A DNA stretch of 64,000 bases from Monoplex corrugatus (GCA_030674185.1 JAPXFY010000022.1:46262398-46326397); one strand, 5' to 3'; shown: positions 33,641 to 45,896, counted from the first letter of the stretch. A program made the numbers and translations. The notes: generated by a model from the letters alone, not told the origin.

Positions 33641-36495
33641 TTTTGTAAAAACTGGACAATTGCATCCAGAGTGGCAGAGAGATATCTCTGAAGAGTGCGT
33701 CATGTAGTGCTTATGTCTCACATCGTACAAGTCCCAGCATTCAAGAACAAGGTGTCTGATGCTCAATGGCTCGTCACATGGTTATACACCATGGTGCTTC
33801 TTCATTTTTCAAAGGTACAAATGATGTGGAATGGGTAACCCTTGAGTAACCTACATAACACTGTCTCTTTCCTGCAGTTTCCTTTCAGTGTGGGTTGGAT
33901 ACGGAAAAGTTTGTTATCCGTCTGTTATATTCCAATCCTCCTGCCACAGATTTCTCATATAACTGTGTACTTTGGATTTCACCCCTGTGTGAGGAATGAA
34001 GGATTTAGACATCTTTTCCCTTGTGGCCTTCTTGTCCAGGCGGTCAGCCTTTTCATTGCCTCCAACACCAACATGGGCAGGAATCCAGGCAATTACAATA
34101 TGGTAACCTTCATTTATAAGAGTAGAAAACAGTTCAAAGAACCCCAGAAGTTCTGGGTGACTAATGTTTGACCAGCAGTTGCCTGCAAAGCAGAAAGGAA
34201 GTAAAAACAATGTGAGAAAATCTTTATGCTTGGATTGGGACACCATTTTAATGCGGAAACCAGAGCAATCAGTTCAGCGGTATAAACGGAACTGTCAGAT
34301 GGAATATGCTTTGAAAATGAATGTTTGGGAACAGCAAAACAGAAGGCAGCAGCAGCAACACCTTCATGAGACTTGGATCCATCAGTGAAGATTCTGTGGG
34401 ATGACGGAAATCTCTGACAAAGTTCTGCATAAAGTGACTTGCATACCAGTGAACTGGTACAGTCTTAATCAATGGAAGGAAGCAAGATCAAAACAGACCC
34501 TCAGTATTGTAAAGGTCCTTGGTGGACTGTCTGGAAATCTGGAAAAGTCTGAAACAATTGCTAAATCTATATCTACATTTTCCATATGACAGATACAGAT
34601 TCCTAAAAGAAAGGAGTGACTTTCAGATGTTTTTCAAATTCAGTTTGAAATTTTGGGTTGAAGACACAGTCGTAGGCTGGGTGTTCCGGTTCAGAGAACA
34701 GTTTCAAACAGAAATTTAAGGTTAGTTTCAGTCGATGGTTTGTCAGGGAGGGCTCCCCTGCCTCCTTGTACAAACTATAGACAGGAGTTGTTCTGAATGC
34801 ACCAAGACAGACGCGCAGCCCTTGATGGTGAATGGGATCAGTGCCTTTAGGTACGACAATCTCACAAACCCATATACTACACAGCCATAGTCCAGTTTAG
34901 AGTGAATTAAAGCTCTGTACAGGTGAAGTAGCGTTGTTGGCACCCCAGTCTGTATGAGCTACGACTCGAAGAATATTTAGAGCTTTCTGGCATGAGGTTT
35001 TAACCCTTTTACTCCCTCACCCTAGCCATTAGCTTCTTGCATCATGAACCATGCTAGCAAAGCAAAAAGTTAACCCTTTGAGTCCCTTACTCTATCCATC
35101 AGCTCCCTGCAGAAAGCTGGTGGATAGGGTGAGGGAGTCATAAGGTTAAGTTTTTGCAGCTGGTGAATAGGGTGTGGGAGTCAAAGGGTTAAGATCTTGA
35201 GAATGACCAAGGAAAATATTCAACTTCTCATCAAAGATCACTCCCAGAAATTTAGCTTCTTTTACAACTGGAATGATGGACTTTCCCAGATGGATTTCTG
35301 GATCGCAAAGAATTGTCAGAGGTTATGAAAGTGGAAACACTATGTTTTGGTTGCGGAAAAATTACAGCCGTTTATCTCTGCCCACTGTTGCAGCCTGTGG
35401 CTGCCACTGAACCCTGCATACACACTTGCGTATACTGCAACATCATCCACAAACAGAAAACAGTCTAGCCCTGCTGTACAGACTCGACTATATTGTTGAT
35501 CTTAATACTGAACAGTACAACTTACTACAAGAGAGAGAATGCTCCTTTGTGGTACACCCAGCTCTTGCTCATGGATGTCGGAGAAAGTAGTACCAACCCA
35601 TACTTGAAACTGTCACTCAGCCAAAAAAAATGTGGATAAACAGGGTAGTGACCCTGAAAACCCAGTTCGTGTCGATCCATAAGTATGTCTGATTTGCAGA
35701 TGGTATCATATGCTTTCTCTGGATCAAAGAAGATAGCCACTACATGCTGTTTGTTCAGAAGCACATTACAGATCATTGCTTCAAGGCGGATTATATGGTC
35801 TACTGTCGAATGGTGCTTGCGAAAACCACACTGTGCAATGTCTCAAGAGCAGTCTTTATCCATGAAAGTTCAATCTGACAGGCACTGGAGACTAGGCTTG
35901 ATTTCTTTACGGCGACGCATAAGTTTTCATTGCAGATGCACTACTGCCTTCCATCAGTCCTTTTACCTCATGTATAGGTATCCTTTTTTCAGTTTTGACT
36001 CTCTGTATAGTTTCTTCCACTTGCCATATGAAACAGGTTTTGGAGGATGAAGGGTGGCTTCCTCCACAGTACAGACATAACGCTGGTTCGTCACATGTTC
36101 CTTCATGTGCCTCCTTGGCACACAAGCCACACTTTTCTGTATTGGTACATCTGTCTCTTATCTTTCCAAATTTCTGGCATCTCAAACATCACATTGGCGA
36201 TGGAACATACAGTGAGACTTTTGCATTCAGGTACCCTACCTTTAATGACTGTGGAAATACAGGGCAGCAAAATGTGTGGAACAGTGTGTTTGTTGAGACT
36301 CTCTCCAACCCCTTCCAGAACATGGCCTGGCGTACTTCAACAATGCCCTGGCTCTTCAATTCTGTCCTGATTTCATCCTCAGGAACTCCTTTCAACTCGG
36401 GGCACTTAATCACCCCCTCGCTGCTGTTTAGTCCTTTGTGCGGAGAAACTGTAAAGCCATGATCCACCACAAACTCATAATCCATGCTTTGCATT
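33640..36495 (-). mobile_element. I/Jockey-group LINE with ORF1 zinc knuckles, RT and RNase H
   Basis: In minus-strand order: an ORF1 piece (36494-35907) with GVPEDEIRTELKSQGIVEVR, then three CCHC-like knuckles (MRCQKFGKIRDRC, CGLCAKEAHEGTC and CLYCGGSHPSSSKTC) and KTEKRI; an RT piece with VVAIFFDPEKAYDTICKSDI (family F.DLEKAYD); ALIHSKLDYGCVVYGFVRLS; an RNase H piece with DGSKSHEG-like and IAWIPAHVGVGGNEKADRLD; and RHLVLECWDLYDVRHK at the end. No catalytic YADD box is readable. Many frame changes. It abuts an RTE-like element at 36495. Confidence 0.82.
35000..35192. mobile_element. piggyBac-like MITE flanked by TTAA
   Basis: It starts TTAACCCTTTTACTCCCTCA and ends GGGAGTCAAAGGGTTAA, giving an inverted repeat of about 15 bp with TTAA at each edge, the target duplication used by piggyBac transposases. 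Inside is another TTAACCCTTTGAGTCCC. It sits in the RNase H LINE. No transposase gene of this family is in the window. Confidence 0.8.
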
Positions 36496-38760
36496 TGAAC
36501 AACAGTACTGGTTCCACATAATACTGAAGAACTCTGTTCCCAATGTTAACTGATAGGCACTTGTTGGTAACAATGCTTTTCATTTTCTTGAATGCTGTGT
36601 TAGGCTGGCCAATCTGCTGGCTATTTCTAATGTACATCTGCTATCTGATGAGATGACGGTTCCAAGATATTTAAACTTATCAACTTGTCTCATGTTGTAT
36701 ATCATTTGCTGTAAAATATCTTACATGAGGAAATATATTGTTTTTTGTTTTGTTTTGTTTTTATTGATTACCATGACTTCAATCTTCTTGCTATATTTAG
36801 TTCTAGCCCTTTATTTCTGTTGTCTATTTCTATTGTATTCACAAGATTTTGTAGGTCATTTTTTAAATTTTCTTCAATGAGAACAGTGTCATCTGCATAA
36901 TGAAGATGGTCATTTTTCCTTCGACAAATGAAGATTGTTTATAATTTTTCCTTCAGCCTTTATCCCAGGGCATTCTACTAGGTTTCTCACAATAGTTTCA
37001 CTGTACAAACAAACCTGGTGACAGAACACAACCCTGCCTAACCCCTCTTTTGTTATTTTGGAAAAAGCTTATATCATTTTCTACTCTCACTGCTGATGTT
37101 TGTTCTCAATATATATCCCTTATCATTCTTAGATCTTTTTTATCAGTACTGAGCTCTTCCATTTGGTTAATCAATTCTTTGTTCTTTACTGATCAAAAGT
37201 CTTGGTATAATCAACAAAACATAAATATAAATATTTATTCAACTGAGCTGATCTTTCTACAAGAGTTCTTAGGATGTACATGTCATATCACTTGATAGTT
37301 CCTTTCCCTTGAACAAATGCACATTGTTCTACTATTTCTGTTTTGACTCTGTTCCTTGTCTTCATCATGATTATTCTTGATAGAATCTTTCTTATAGGAC
37401 TCATGAAGCTGACTGTACAATGGAGTTTGTATTTATTGGAAGTGCAGTGAAAACTGATTCTGACATATCTTTAGGGATTTTTCTGGTGTCATCAATTTCA
37501 TTCAGGAGGACTTTTACTTTTTCAATACCAAATTCATCTTGAGCCTCAATCCTTTCTATAGCATATTGTCTGGTCCTGGGGCTTTTCTTCCGTTTTAATT
37601 TTTTCAATGCTGCTCTGACTTCATGTTTCATTATTAATGGCTCTTCAATGTTCTTTCTTATGCCATGTTCCTCCTTTCTGTCATCATCAAAAAAGTCTTT
37701 AATATACTATTTCCATCTATCTAATATTTTGTCTTTTTCCATATTAATCATACCAACTTTAGATCCTAAGCAACCAGTTGATGTGCATGTCTTTTTCCTA
37801 TGGGCGTTTCTTCAGTGTCTCTGTACATAAACTTAGGGTCTGTTCTGTGTCAGTCATCCATTTCTTTGCACTTTGTTTCTAGCCAAGCTTCCTTAGCTTT
37901 ATTGCATCTATTCCTGATTTCCTTATGTGTCTTTCTGTATTCTTCCTCTTTTATCTTTACCCTCCTCCATTCATCCATCAAGCCTGAAAAGTTCTTTTGT
38001 CTTCCAGTTCTTCTTTGCCTTTCTTTCAACTCTGGGAATTTCTTCACAAGCCTTATTTGTCCATTGTTCCCCAACATTCTCCCAAGCGCCAATTTGTTTT
38101 GAACATATATGCTAAATTCTACACAAGCTGATAAATCTGTCTTTGAAGAGTCCAAGATTTAGTTTGACATCATTTTTTTCCTTCTCTTTAGTTTCAGCCT
38201 AAATCTTCCCATTATAAGATTGTGGTCAATGTTGTAGTCTACACCTGGTAATGTTTTTGCTAGTCTATCAGTAACTAATTTCTAAATCTCTGATTTATCA
38301 GGATGTAATCAATTTGATTTCTTGTGCTGTCTCCTGGATTCATCCATGTCTTCTGTAGGTTGCTCAAACCAAGTGTTTCCATTTACGGATTATTTACTTG
38401 TGCCTACTCAACAAGTTTATCTCTCCTTTTACTTCATGTGCCAAGGCCATAAGTTCAACTATGTCTTCTACTTTTTCCTATCCCACTTTAGCATCAATCT
38501 CCCACTATTACTGTAATGTCCTGTGATTTACATTGAGCCTTGGCTGTCTGTAATTCTACACAGAAATTGTCAATTTCTTCCTCAGTACTTCAAATGTTGG
38601 CGCATATACTTGGTCGATGTTGATATCATATGGCTTGCTTGTATAGTCATCATGCATAGACACCAGTTCAAAGATAAAACAAAACAAGGATATGGGGTCG
38701 ATCAGTTTAAAATTTTGTTTGCTACTACATGAATTGCATCAATTAATGCAAATTTATGCT
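36496..38760 (-). mobile_element. RTE-like LINE, endonuclease end, spacer, RT and thumb
   Basis: In minus-strand order: DHNLIMGRFRLKLK-like end of the endonuclease near 38220-38180; a coiled basic stretch (EWRRVKIKEEEYRKTHKEIR) at 38155-37850; VRAALKKLKRKKSPR (RT fingers) near 37625; then RT palm remnants and NTAFKKMKSIVTNKCLSVNI at 36600-36530, ending at CKAWI. The 3' part is missing where the RNase H LINE begins. Numerous frame changes; no usable ORF. Confidence 0.72.
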
Positions 38761-38853
38761 AACTGCTCCAGATGGAGAGCTTTAATAAACAAAACAGTTT
38801 TTAAAAAAGGAAATAATGACATTTTATGAAACAAAAACAAACTAGTGATTTAC

Positions 38854-41175
38854 CTTCAGAACTGAAATGCCATCTGTGTATCCATCTTGCACAAATTTGT
38901 GAATTGTGGTTGTCAACTGCACAGTCTGGCCGTACGGCTCTAGATCATCAAATGTTCTAGACTTCAGGTCCAGCGCTCCCAGTTCTAAAGCAACTGTTGC
39001 ATTCACATCTGGGTGGACAAAAATGATGTCACCATCCTCCTCGCTGATCACTTCACTAGCTACAGCATCTGGAGCAACTGTACACTCTTTTGCTAGAACA
39101 AAACGTAAGACGTTTTGTTGTTGTGTCCTGATAGGCAGAAGAACTTCAACCTTTGAGATGTCTGGATTTCCAGCTATACTTTTCAGGATCTTCTGCAAAA
39201 GAGCCAAGTCTTCTTCGTAATGTGTTTTCCCCGGATGTGCTTTTTCGTACTTGCTTTTCATTTCCTGCAATACATTTGTCAGAAGCTGCAGATCTTGCCG
39301 CTGACTGCAACCGCATGCCTTAAAGAACTCTCCATGTTCCAAAAAAGCCAAGGGAAGATGAAAGCGGTATGGTGACAAATCCAGATCACTGCTGTTTCTT
39401 CCAACCCAGAATTTACCAGGAGGTAAGAAGTGATCTCCTTTTTCTGTTAAGATGCAGTCGATGTCTTTCAGGATGCTGCTGATGCCTCTTTGTCCGTTCA
39501 TGTACATGTCTTTGAGACTACCATAAATAGAATGCAACATGACCATGTGTCCAGGCTGGTGTTTTCTGAACCCTGTTGTCAGTTTCTTGAGATGAGAGAC
39601 AACGTCATCAGAGGCGACTTTGCAGAAAAGTGACTTAACACTGACGTTGCCACTGTCAATCCGCAATGACACTGGTCTGACAGATCCCACAAGTCTGATG
39701 TGTGAATGATCGCACATGTCTACGGGGCAGGCAATGCCCAAAGTTGTGTATTGTTCAGGACATACTGGGACATCTTCTGGATAGTCAGGTGGTGCACCCA
39801 TTCTTGAACTGACACACGGAAGACACTGAAGCTTGCCAATCTTTTCAATAGTCTTTTGTGAAAGACTGCAACTCTTCTCCTTGAGAAAGTTCCACAGAGC
39901 GTTGGATTTTCTGCTGGCCAAAGATGATTTCTTTGTCCCCATTTGTCTGCAAAGATTATCTATTTCAACAGCCGTTTCAATCAGGTGTGAAGGATTTACA
40001 TTTTCAATATCACGTAACCCTAATTCCTTCAGATTCTGGAGAAAGGGCACTCCAACATTACAAAAGTCTGTGGATGGGAAACGACTTTCTCCAGAAAACA
40101 GATCTTGCAGCAGACTGTTTTCAGGGTTGTACAATTCATCTGCTGTACACATCTTTCCGCACAGTGTTGCTGGACAAAACAGATCTTTTTCGCAAGGTCT
40201 TTCAGTGGCTGCTCTCCAAACAGCGGGCTCTGAAGAAAGTACTTCATAAACTGACTGACATCAGCTTTGATAGAACTGAAATCAGTGTTGGCTGTCTGAC
40301 GTCTTGAAAGGTCAAGCAGCATTTCTTCAATCAAATCCTTCATACAGATCTTCTTGGCCCCAAGAACTGAAGCTAAATTCCAAAGAGGTGCATCTGCACA
40401 ATACAGCACTTCAGATGAAAAGCTGACAGGGGTGGTAGGGCACTGCCGGAAACATCAGGCATCAACCGACTGTTTTCCTTCACACTTGCAAACTTGGTTG
40501 CATGAACATAGCCCTTTCCTTGTGCGTTGCTTTCTGTGCTATGATTTTCAGAATCATCTGACATTCTCTGCCAACAGGCAGGCCACACTGGAAACAGACG
40601 CAGGCATCTGAGAATATCCACCACTGATTTCCAGTTATCTGTCTCCTTGACATCTGTTCCAGCAGAAAGAATTTCAACAAGAGCAAACCGTTCTTCAGCC
40701 TGGGACTCCATGTTGAATCTGTCCACCAAGTCAGACACTTTAGACTGTTGTTCTTGTGACAGAAAGGCCAGACTTCTCAGCACTCCCACATAGGAAGCTG
40801 GTTGGACACGGCAATGAATGACTTCACTATGACAAAGCACAAAGTCAGGAAGGCTTGAGAGAACTTGGATGCCAAGAAAAGAAAGAGCTGAAACCAGTGC
40901 AGGTGGGATCAGTGGGAAACCTGGCAACCTCTCACAGACATAGTTACCATGTAGAGGTTTCAGTACGTAGCTATCATGCTGGGGACAGGGCAAGATGTGT
41001 AGGTGATCAAATGCCTCCAGCTTTTGACGCTGTAAGTAATTCCATACATGTCTAATCCAGGGATCACTTTTTGAGACAACAATGTCGCTGCCACTGCTGT
41101 GTCTTTTTTCCTTCAGGCTGCTTTCAAAGAGTGTCAGCATGGTGTCGTCAGTGACCAGAGCCATGCCATCAAAAT
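38854..41175 (-). CDS. SACS: Sacsin-like exon: end of SRR module 1 and linker to module 2, with two frame breaks
   Basis: A large exon (2322 bp) after acceptor CTGCTCACAG, ending AAG|GTAAAT. It starts FDGMALVTDD and ends EPYGQTVQLTTTIHKF...ISVLK, the lead-in that joins directly to ELLQNADDA in the next exon. The reading frame changes twice, each time as if one base were missing: near 40420-40445 (frame A ends SGSALPPL, frame B resumes SFSSEVLYCADAPLWN) and near 40171-40181 (frame B LAKKICF, frame C resumes FCPATLCGKMCTADELYNP). Both resumed frames show normal sacsin-type sequence. Length modulo 3 agrees with exactly two lost bases. Draft-assembly error at short homopolymers (CCCC and TTTT) is the simplest explanation; true pseudogenisation is possible. 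Confidence 0.87.
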
Positions 41176-41817
41176 CTGTGAGCAGAAAAGACATAAAGAA
41201 ATACAACTTAACAGTTACAATATCAACAACAACAATATTCTAATTAGCCTCTCTCTCACTCACTCTCCACCCCACCCCCCTGCCCTCTGTCTCTCTCTGT
41301 GGAAGATAACAAGTGCAGCATGTAACTCAATACAGAACAGAAATATGGGGACTTGAGAAAGGACTGCCATTAGAAAAAATACATTTATTATCGCTGAAAA
41401 GATTCCCTGGTGTTTACTTGTTCACTCCAAGTGACACAGTTTATGGATACTATGGAAGATTTCCATTGTTGGTAAATTCAGTTCTTGGGTTTATAAGATA
41501 CTGGCTAAAGCTGACTTGTATGGGTCATAATACTATAGATTACCCTTAAAAGCTTAAAAATGATTTTGATTGTAAGGGTGAACATTCCTTGGCATCAAAT
41601 GTTGGCACCTGCTTGTGTCAATAAGGATTTGCTTTTGCGTATGAAAATCAAGGAGCTGAAAACGCAAATGATTTCATTAAGTGTTTCTAACAGAGAATGA
41701 TAAGAGTGCTGATGGCGAAACTATAACGATCATACTCAAGGTAGTCACAGAATCGCCTTTTACAAAGCGTTCAAAATTGTACCGAGTCCTGTATGTTAAT
41801 GAATAAAAGTAAACCTT
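41176..41817. other. Intron sequence, nothing recognised
   Basis: It contains a CT-rich stretch at 41245-41300 just upstream (in gene sense) of the exon acceptor at 41176. The rest is unique. Confidence 0.55.
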
Positions 41818-42006
41818 TTAACATTTTGACTCCTGCATCCTATCCAACAACTGCAAAACTTAACCCCTTGACTCCCTCACCCTATCCATCAGCTTCCTGC
41901 AGCTGGTGGACAGGGTGAGCGAATCAAAGGATTCAGTTTTTAACTTTACTAGCATGGCTGACAATGCAGGATGCTGGTGGACTGGGTGCAGGGGTCAAAG
42001 GGTTAA
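41818..42006. mobile_element. piggyBac-like MITE, second copy
   Basis: TTAACATTTTGACTCCTGCA at the left edge and GGGGTCAAAGGGTTAA at the right. It shares CTTGACTCCCTCACCCTATC and AGCATGGCTGACAATGCAGG with the other members and has the same internal TTAACCCC motif. Confidence 0.78.
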
Positions 42007-42184
42007 GGCAAGCTCTCATAAAACTTAGATGTAGTGTGTCAGAAATTGCTGAGCATTCCAAAAGACAATCAGCATTTCATGAAGATGCATTGACATGCAA
42101 AGTTATGTAACTGTACTACCAAAGTTCAAGCGAGCAGGCCCACATCTTGTTTTGGGGTGTTCGGCTTTGGATGACCTAACAAAA

Positions 42185-42835
42185 GAAGAGTGGCAGAATG
42201 GTTCAGATGTTCACCTGCCAATAACTAAACTCGAGGTTCCAGAGTTTGCTCCCCGTAGAGGCCTCGACTTTTCTCCTCTGTTTGACTGGAAATTCAAACT
42301 GAACATCTAGTCCTTCGGAAGAGGACAAAAAACAAGTCGGACCCGCGTGCCTTCTGGCTGTGCACACTAAAGATCCCATGGCAGTTGAAAATCGTGAAGA
42401 GCAGGGCACTGCCCAGCTGCCTTGGTAAAAAAAAAAAAAACATTGGAGAGATAGGTTGATTTCCCAGGTCCCACCCCTTGAAGGCCAATTAGCCTTCTTG
42501 CCTTTCGGGAAGTCTTGTTAAAAAAAAAAGTGAATATGAAAATGAATTTGAAGTGAGGGAGAGGGGATGGGCGCTGCCCTCATGATGCTTGCCTTAGGGA
42601 AAAGTTGAGGTCTCTGTCACCTCACTCCCCTATGACCTCAGTGCTGTGGAACTATCTAGGTAGGATCTCAGGACCATGCTAGCTCTTGGGTTTATGTGCA
42701 GGCTTAAGGCTTGTGCCGTGATCATTCTGGATTTTCTCCATTACATGGCACCTGTGACGATAGTGCACATAGAATTCATTCCGAGCGTGGAGACGTCATC
42801 TTGAGAAACTGAAACTGAAACTAACAAAAGAACTT
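42185..42835 (+). mobile_element. tRNA-derived SINE-like composite
   Basis: The head GAGTGGCAGAATGGTTCAGA followed by CTCGAGGTTCCAGAG resembles RNA polymerase III A and B boxes (TGGC..A..GG and GGTTC.A). The body has TCCTTCGGAAGAGGAC and GTGCACACTAAAGATCCCAT; the end has CATGGCACCTGTGACGATAG, ATTCCGAGCGTGGAGACGTC and a GAAACTGAAACTGAAACT tail. The last 150 bp recur at 47350-47495, and other parts at 20200-20377. Whether this is one element or two fused is uncertain. Confidence 0.6.
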
Positions 42836-43368
42836 ATTCCACAAAAATAATGGACTATCCCTACAAAATTCACTCGACTTTTCTCAACAGTCAATGAAGA
42901 TATGATGAAAAATTTGGCAATAATCCTGTCCGAAATCCCTCAAAAGGAAAATGGATGTTTTGTTGATCTGCGTTTGTTCAGCTTTTGTTTTATCACTTGG
43001 TTCTGTGTTTACTGAAAGATTGCATGACTTACAGTAAAACAAAAATTATCTTCGGTTGAAACTCGACTTATTTTGAAATTCATACCCTTTCAAGATGAGC
43101 TGTGATCTAAATGAATAGATTACCTAAATTTTAATTGAATATCTGTTAAGATATGTATGTGCTTTACATTTGAACTAATAAGAATACTGGATGAAATTAC
43201 ATCGCAACAACTAGATCATGCAGACAAGCCTGTAAAATGTTATTATCCCAAGATCATTCTTGAAAAATGAACTGGTCATCACTAATAAGGAAAGCATTAA
43301 TGGGAAATGGATTTGGTATCATTTGGTTGAACCAAGGCATTGTGTTCATACATGTATTATTGTTGAAT
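42836..43368. other. Intron sequence, nothing recognised
   Basis: A/T-rich unique intron between the SINE-like element and the MITE satellite. Confidence 0.5.
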
Positions 43369-43990
43369 TTAACCCTTCATACAGGAAGCTGATGGACAGG
43401 GTGAGAGAATCAAAGGGTTAAGTTTTTGCTTTGTTAGCATGGTTGACAATGCAGGAAGCTGGTGGGCAGGGTGCGAGAGTCAAAGGGTTAAGTTTTTGCT
43501 TTGTTAGCATGGTTGACAATGAAGGATGTTGGTGGGCAGGGTGCGGGAGTCAAAGGGTAAAGTTTTTGTTTTGTTAGCATGGTTGACAATGCGTGTTAGC
43601 ATGGTTGACAATGCAGGATGCTGATAGGGTGCAGGAGTCAAAGGGTTAAGTTTTTGCTTTGTTAGCATGGTTGACAATGTAGGATGCTGGTGGGCAGGGT
43701 GCGGCAGTCAAAGGGTTACGTTTTTGCTTTGTCAGCATGGTTGACAATGCAGGAAGCTGGTGTGCAGGGTGTGGGAGTCAAAGGGTTAAGTTTTTGCTTT
43801 GTTAGCATGGCTGCATGCTGGTGTGCAGGGTGTGGGAGTCAAAGGGTTAAGTTTTTGCTTTGTTAGCATGGCTGACAAAGCAGGATGCTGGTGGGCAAGG
43901 TGCAGGAGTCAAAGGGTTCAGTTTTTGCTTTGTTAGCATGGTTGACAATGCAGGATGCTGGTGGACAGGGTGCGGGAGTCAAAGGATTAA
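43369..43990. repeat. Satellite made from piggyBac-like MITE ends, 70-bp unit
   Basis: About eight units of 70 bp: AAGTTTTTGCTTTGTTAGCA, TGGTTGACAATGCAGGAAGC, TGGTGGGCAGGGTGCGAGAG, TCAAAGGGTT. Each unit boundary recreates TTAA (GGGTTAAG). The outer edges are TTAACCCTTCAT (left) and AAAGGATTAA (right). The unit equals the right half of the MITE at 41818-42006, so the array arose by repeated duplication of a MITE end. Confidence 0.92.
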
Positions 43991-44539
43991 AGATCTTCTC
44001 ATTGTAAACTTGATATTCAAATGTGGAAAACGGTGTAAACGCGTGCTTGGTTCTATTCTCTTCAACATATATTTCAGACTGAAGAATATCTTACATGTAT
44101 GACAGAGTGACATCACAAGTAAGGTGAAGTTTCAGTTTGTCAGGTTTACTTTCAGTCTGAGCTGTGCGTGTTTTATTTTTGTACAGACCAATGACAGATG
44201 ACTCTGACACGTGTCTGGAGTTCCCAAACCTATTAAGTCATTACTAACAGTGATTTAATATATCATCTAGTATGATAGGCAATTTAAATTACAAACAATA
44301 AAAGATATGATCATTCAACAGGTGATTGTCTCATTCAACCAAGAGCATCAGTAGATTGAAACCTTCAGTCAGTCTCTTTCTCAAAGATTCCAACCGGGAT
44401 CAGATAAGAGAATTGCTACCAGGAATACCAACACTTGACGACCATATGGTGCAATTTTCTTTTTATTTTGCTTGATTAATTTGTAAAATTATGTAGTATA
44501 AAACATAAGTTCACTGATCATGTGTTGTTTCACAAGCGT
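43991..44539. other. Intron sequence, nothing recognised
   Basis: Unique-looking A/T-rich intron. No motif is recognised. Confidence 0.5.
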
Positions 44540-44919
44540 CACTGATTGTATTGTTTGTTTGTTTCTTATTGTTGTTTAAAGCCCAGCCGACTGTGTAGCC
44601 ATATCAGGGCTATAACCGCTTCAAAGCATACAAAACTTCAACAGGAAAAAAAAAGAAAGAAAAGAAAAGAAAAGAAAAGAAAATTAAGTACACATATCAA
44701 TGCATTCACGCACATAATCTAAGGACATGCCCCCGGCATTGACCACTCTGTCCAATTTATCGCACAGGGAAGATTTTAAAAACACACCTGAATACAAATA
44801 TAAGCATACATAAGGACACCAAAACATATATGAAAACAGTCATAAGTTACCTAGAATTGCTTCCGCATATCTCACCTCCCTAGAGCCAAAAATGCACTTA
44901 ATACCTGTACCCAATTATC

Positions 44920-45896
44920 TACGCCAACAGCAGGAGTGCAGTCCGCACCGCCAGTGGAACATCTGACTGGTTCCCAGTGACATCGGGAGTAAGGTAGGGC
45001 TGTAATCTCTCCCCTCTTCTCTTCGTGATCTACATGGATCAGATTACAAACGAGGCAAACCCAGACCCTGAGGCACTCAATGAACTCATGTTTGCGGACG
45101 ACCACGCAATGGTGAACAATGACAAGATACAGCTACAGGATCACACAGACCAGCTCAATGAAAGCTGCAACTTGTGCGAGACATACGGCATGAAGATCAG
45201 CGTCAGCAAGACCGAGGTCATGACTATCAGTAAGAGACCAAACAAACTGGATATCAACATCAACGGAACCCAGTTGAAGCAAGCCAGTGAATTTAAATAC
45301 CTGGGCAGCATCTTCACTGAAAATGGCAAAATAGACAGAGAAATCGAGACCAGATGCCAGAAAGCCAACGCAGTCAGCTACCAACTTGCCCCTCTCCTGA
45401 AACACCCCAGCATTCCCACCAGCACTAAGGCGAAACTCATCAACGCCATTTTTCTACCAACGCTGACATACCAGTGCCAGACATGGTCCCTAACTAAAGT
45501 CCTTGAGAGAAAACTATGTCACCTGTGAAATGAAATGCCTGAGGAAAGCAGTAAACAAGACAAGGCAGGACAAGATCAGAAATGAGGTGATTCGAGACAT
45601 GGTAGAAGCAACACCAATCCTACAACACATCGAACATATGAGGATCAAGTGGTTCGGATACCTCACACGTATGCCCCTAAACCATACAGCTCTTCGGGCA
45701 TACAACACCAGATACTCTGGCTGGAGAGCCAGAGGAAGGCCAAGACGACGATGGAGCGACTCCGTGGCAGACACCCTCAGAGCTCACAAGATGTCCCTTC
45801 TCCAGGCCACCCGCCTTGCCGCTGACAGACGACTGTATCTCCCCGCGACGCCCACCGGTACAAGCAGAAGGAAAAAGTAAAGTAAAGTAAAGTAAG
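44920..45896 (+). mobile_element. Young non-LTR element nested in family A, 11-bp target duplication
   Basis: ACCCAATTATC flanks it (44909-44919 and 45897-45907). It encodes the RT from GVRxGCNLSPLLFVIYMDQI (x is a stop codon) through LNELMFADDHAMV (catalytic FADD intact), YGMKISVSKTEVMTISKRPN, EFKYLGSIFTENG and FLPTLTYQCQTWSL. After one frame change near 45510 it continues with TCEMKCLRKAVNKTRQDKIR, WFGYLTRMPLNHTAL, RARGRPRRRWSDSV. It ends in an AAGTAAAGTAAAGTAAG tail. 5'-truncated. Confidence 0.9.
45025..45528 (+). pseudogene. Open RT segment of the nested LINE
   Basis: A 167-codon open stretch holding the reverse transcriptase palm with FADD intact and the thumb start. It is only part of ORF2: the upstream endonuclease and fingers are absent through truncation, and the C-terminal end is in another frame (45503-45880). 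It is therefore not a working gene. Confidence 0.85.

Noticed and set aside
34000..36494. Zinc-knuckle and RNase H frames considered as domesticated host genes
   Set aside because: They follow the usual LINE order ORF1 - RT - RNase H on one strand with many frame breaks, so they are a decayed element.
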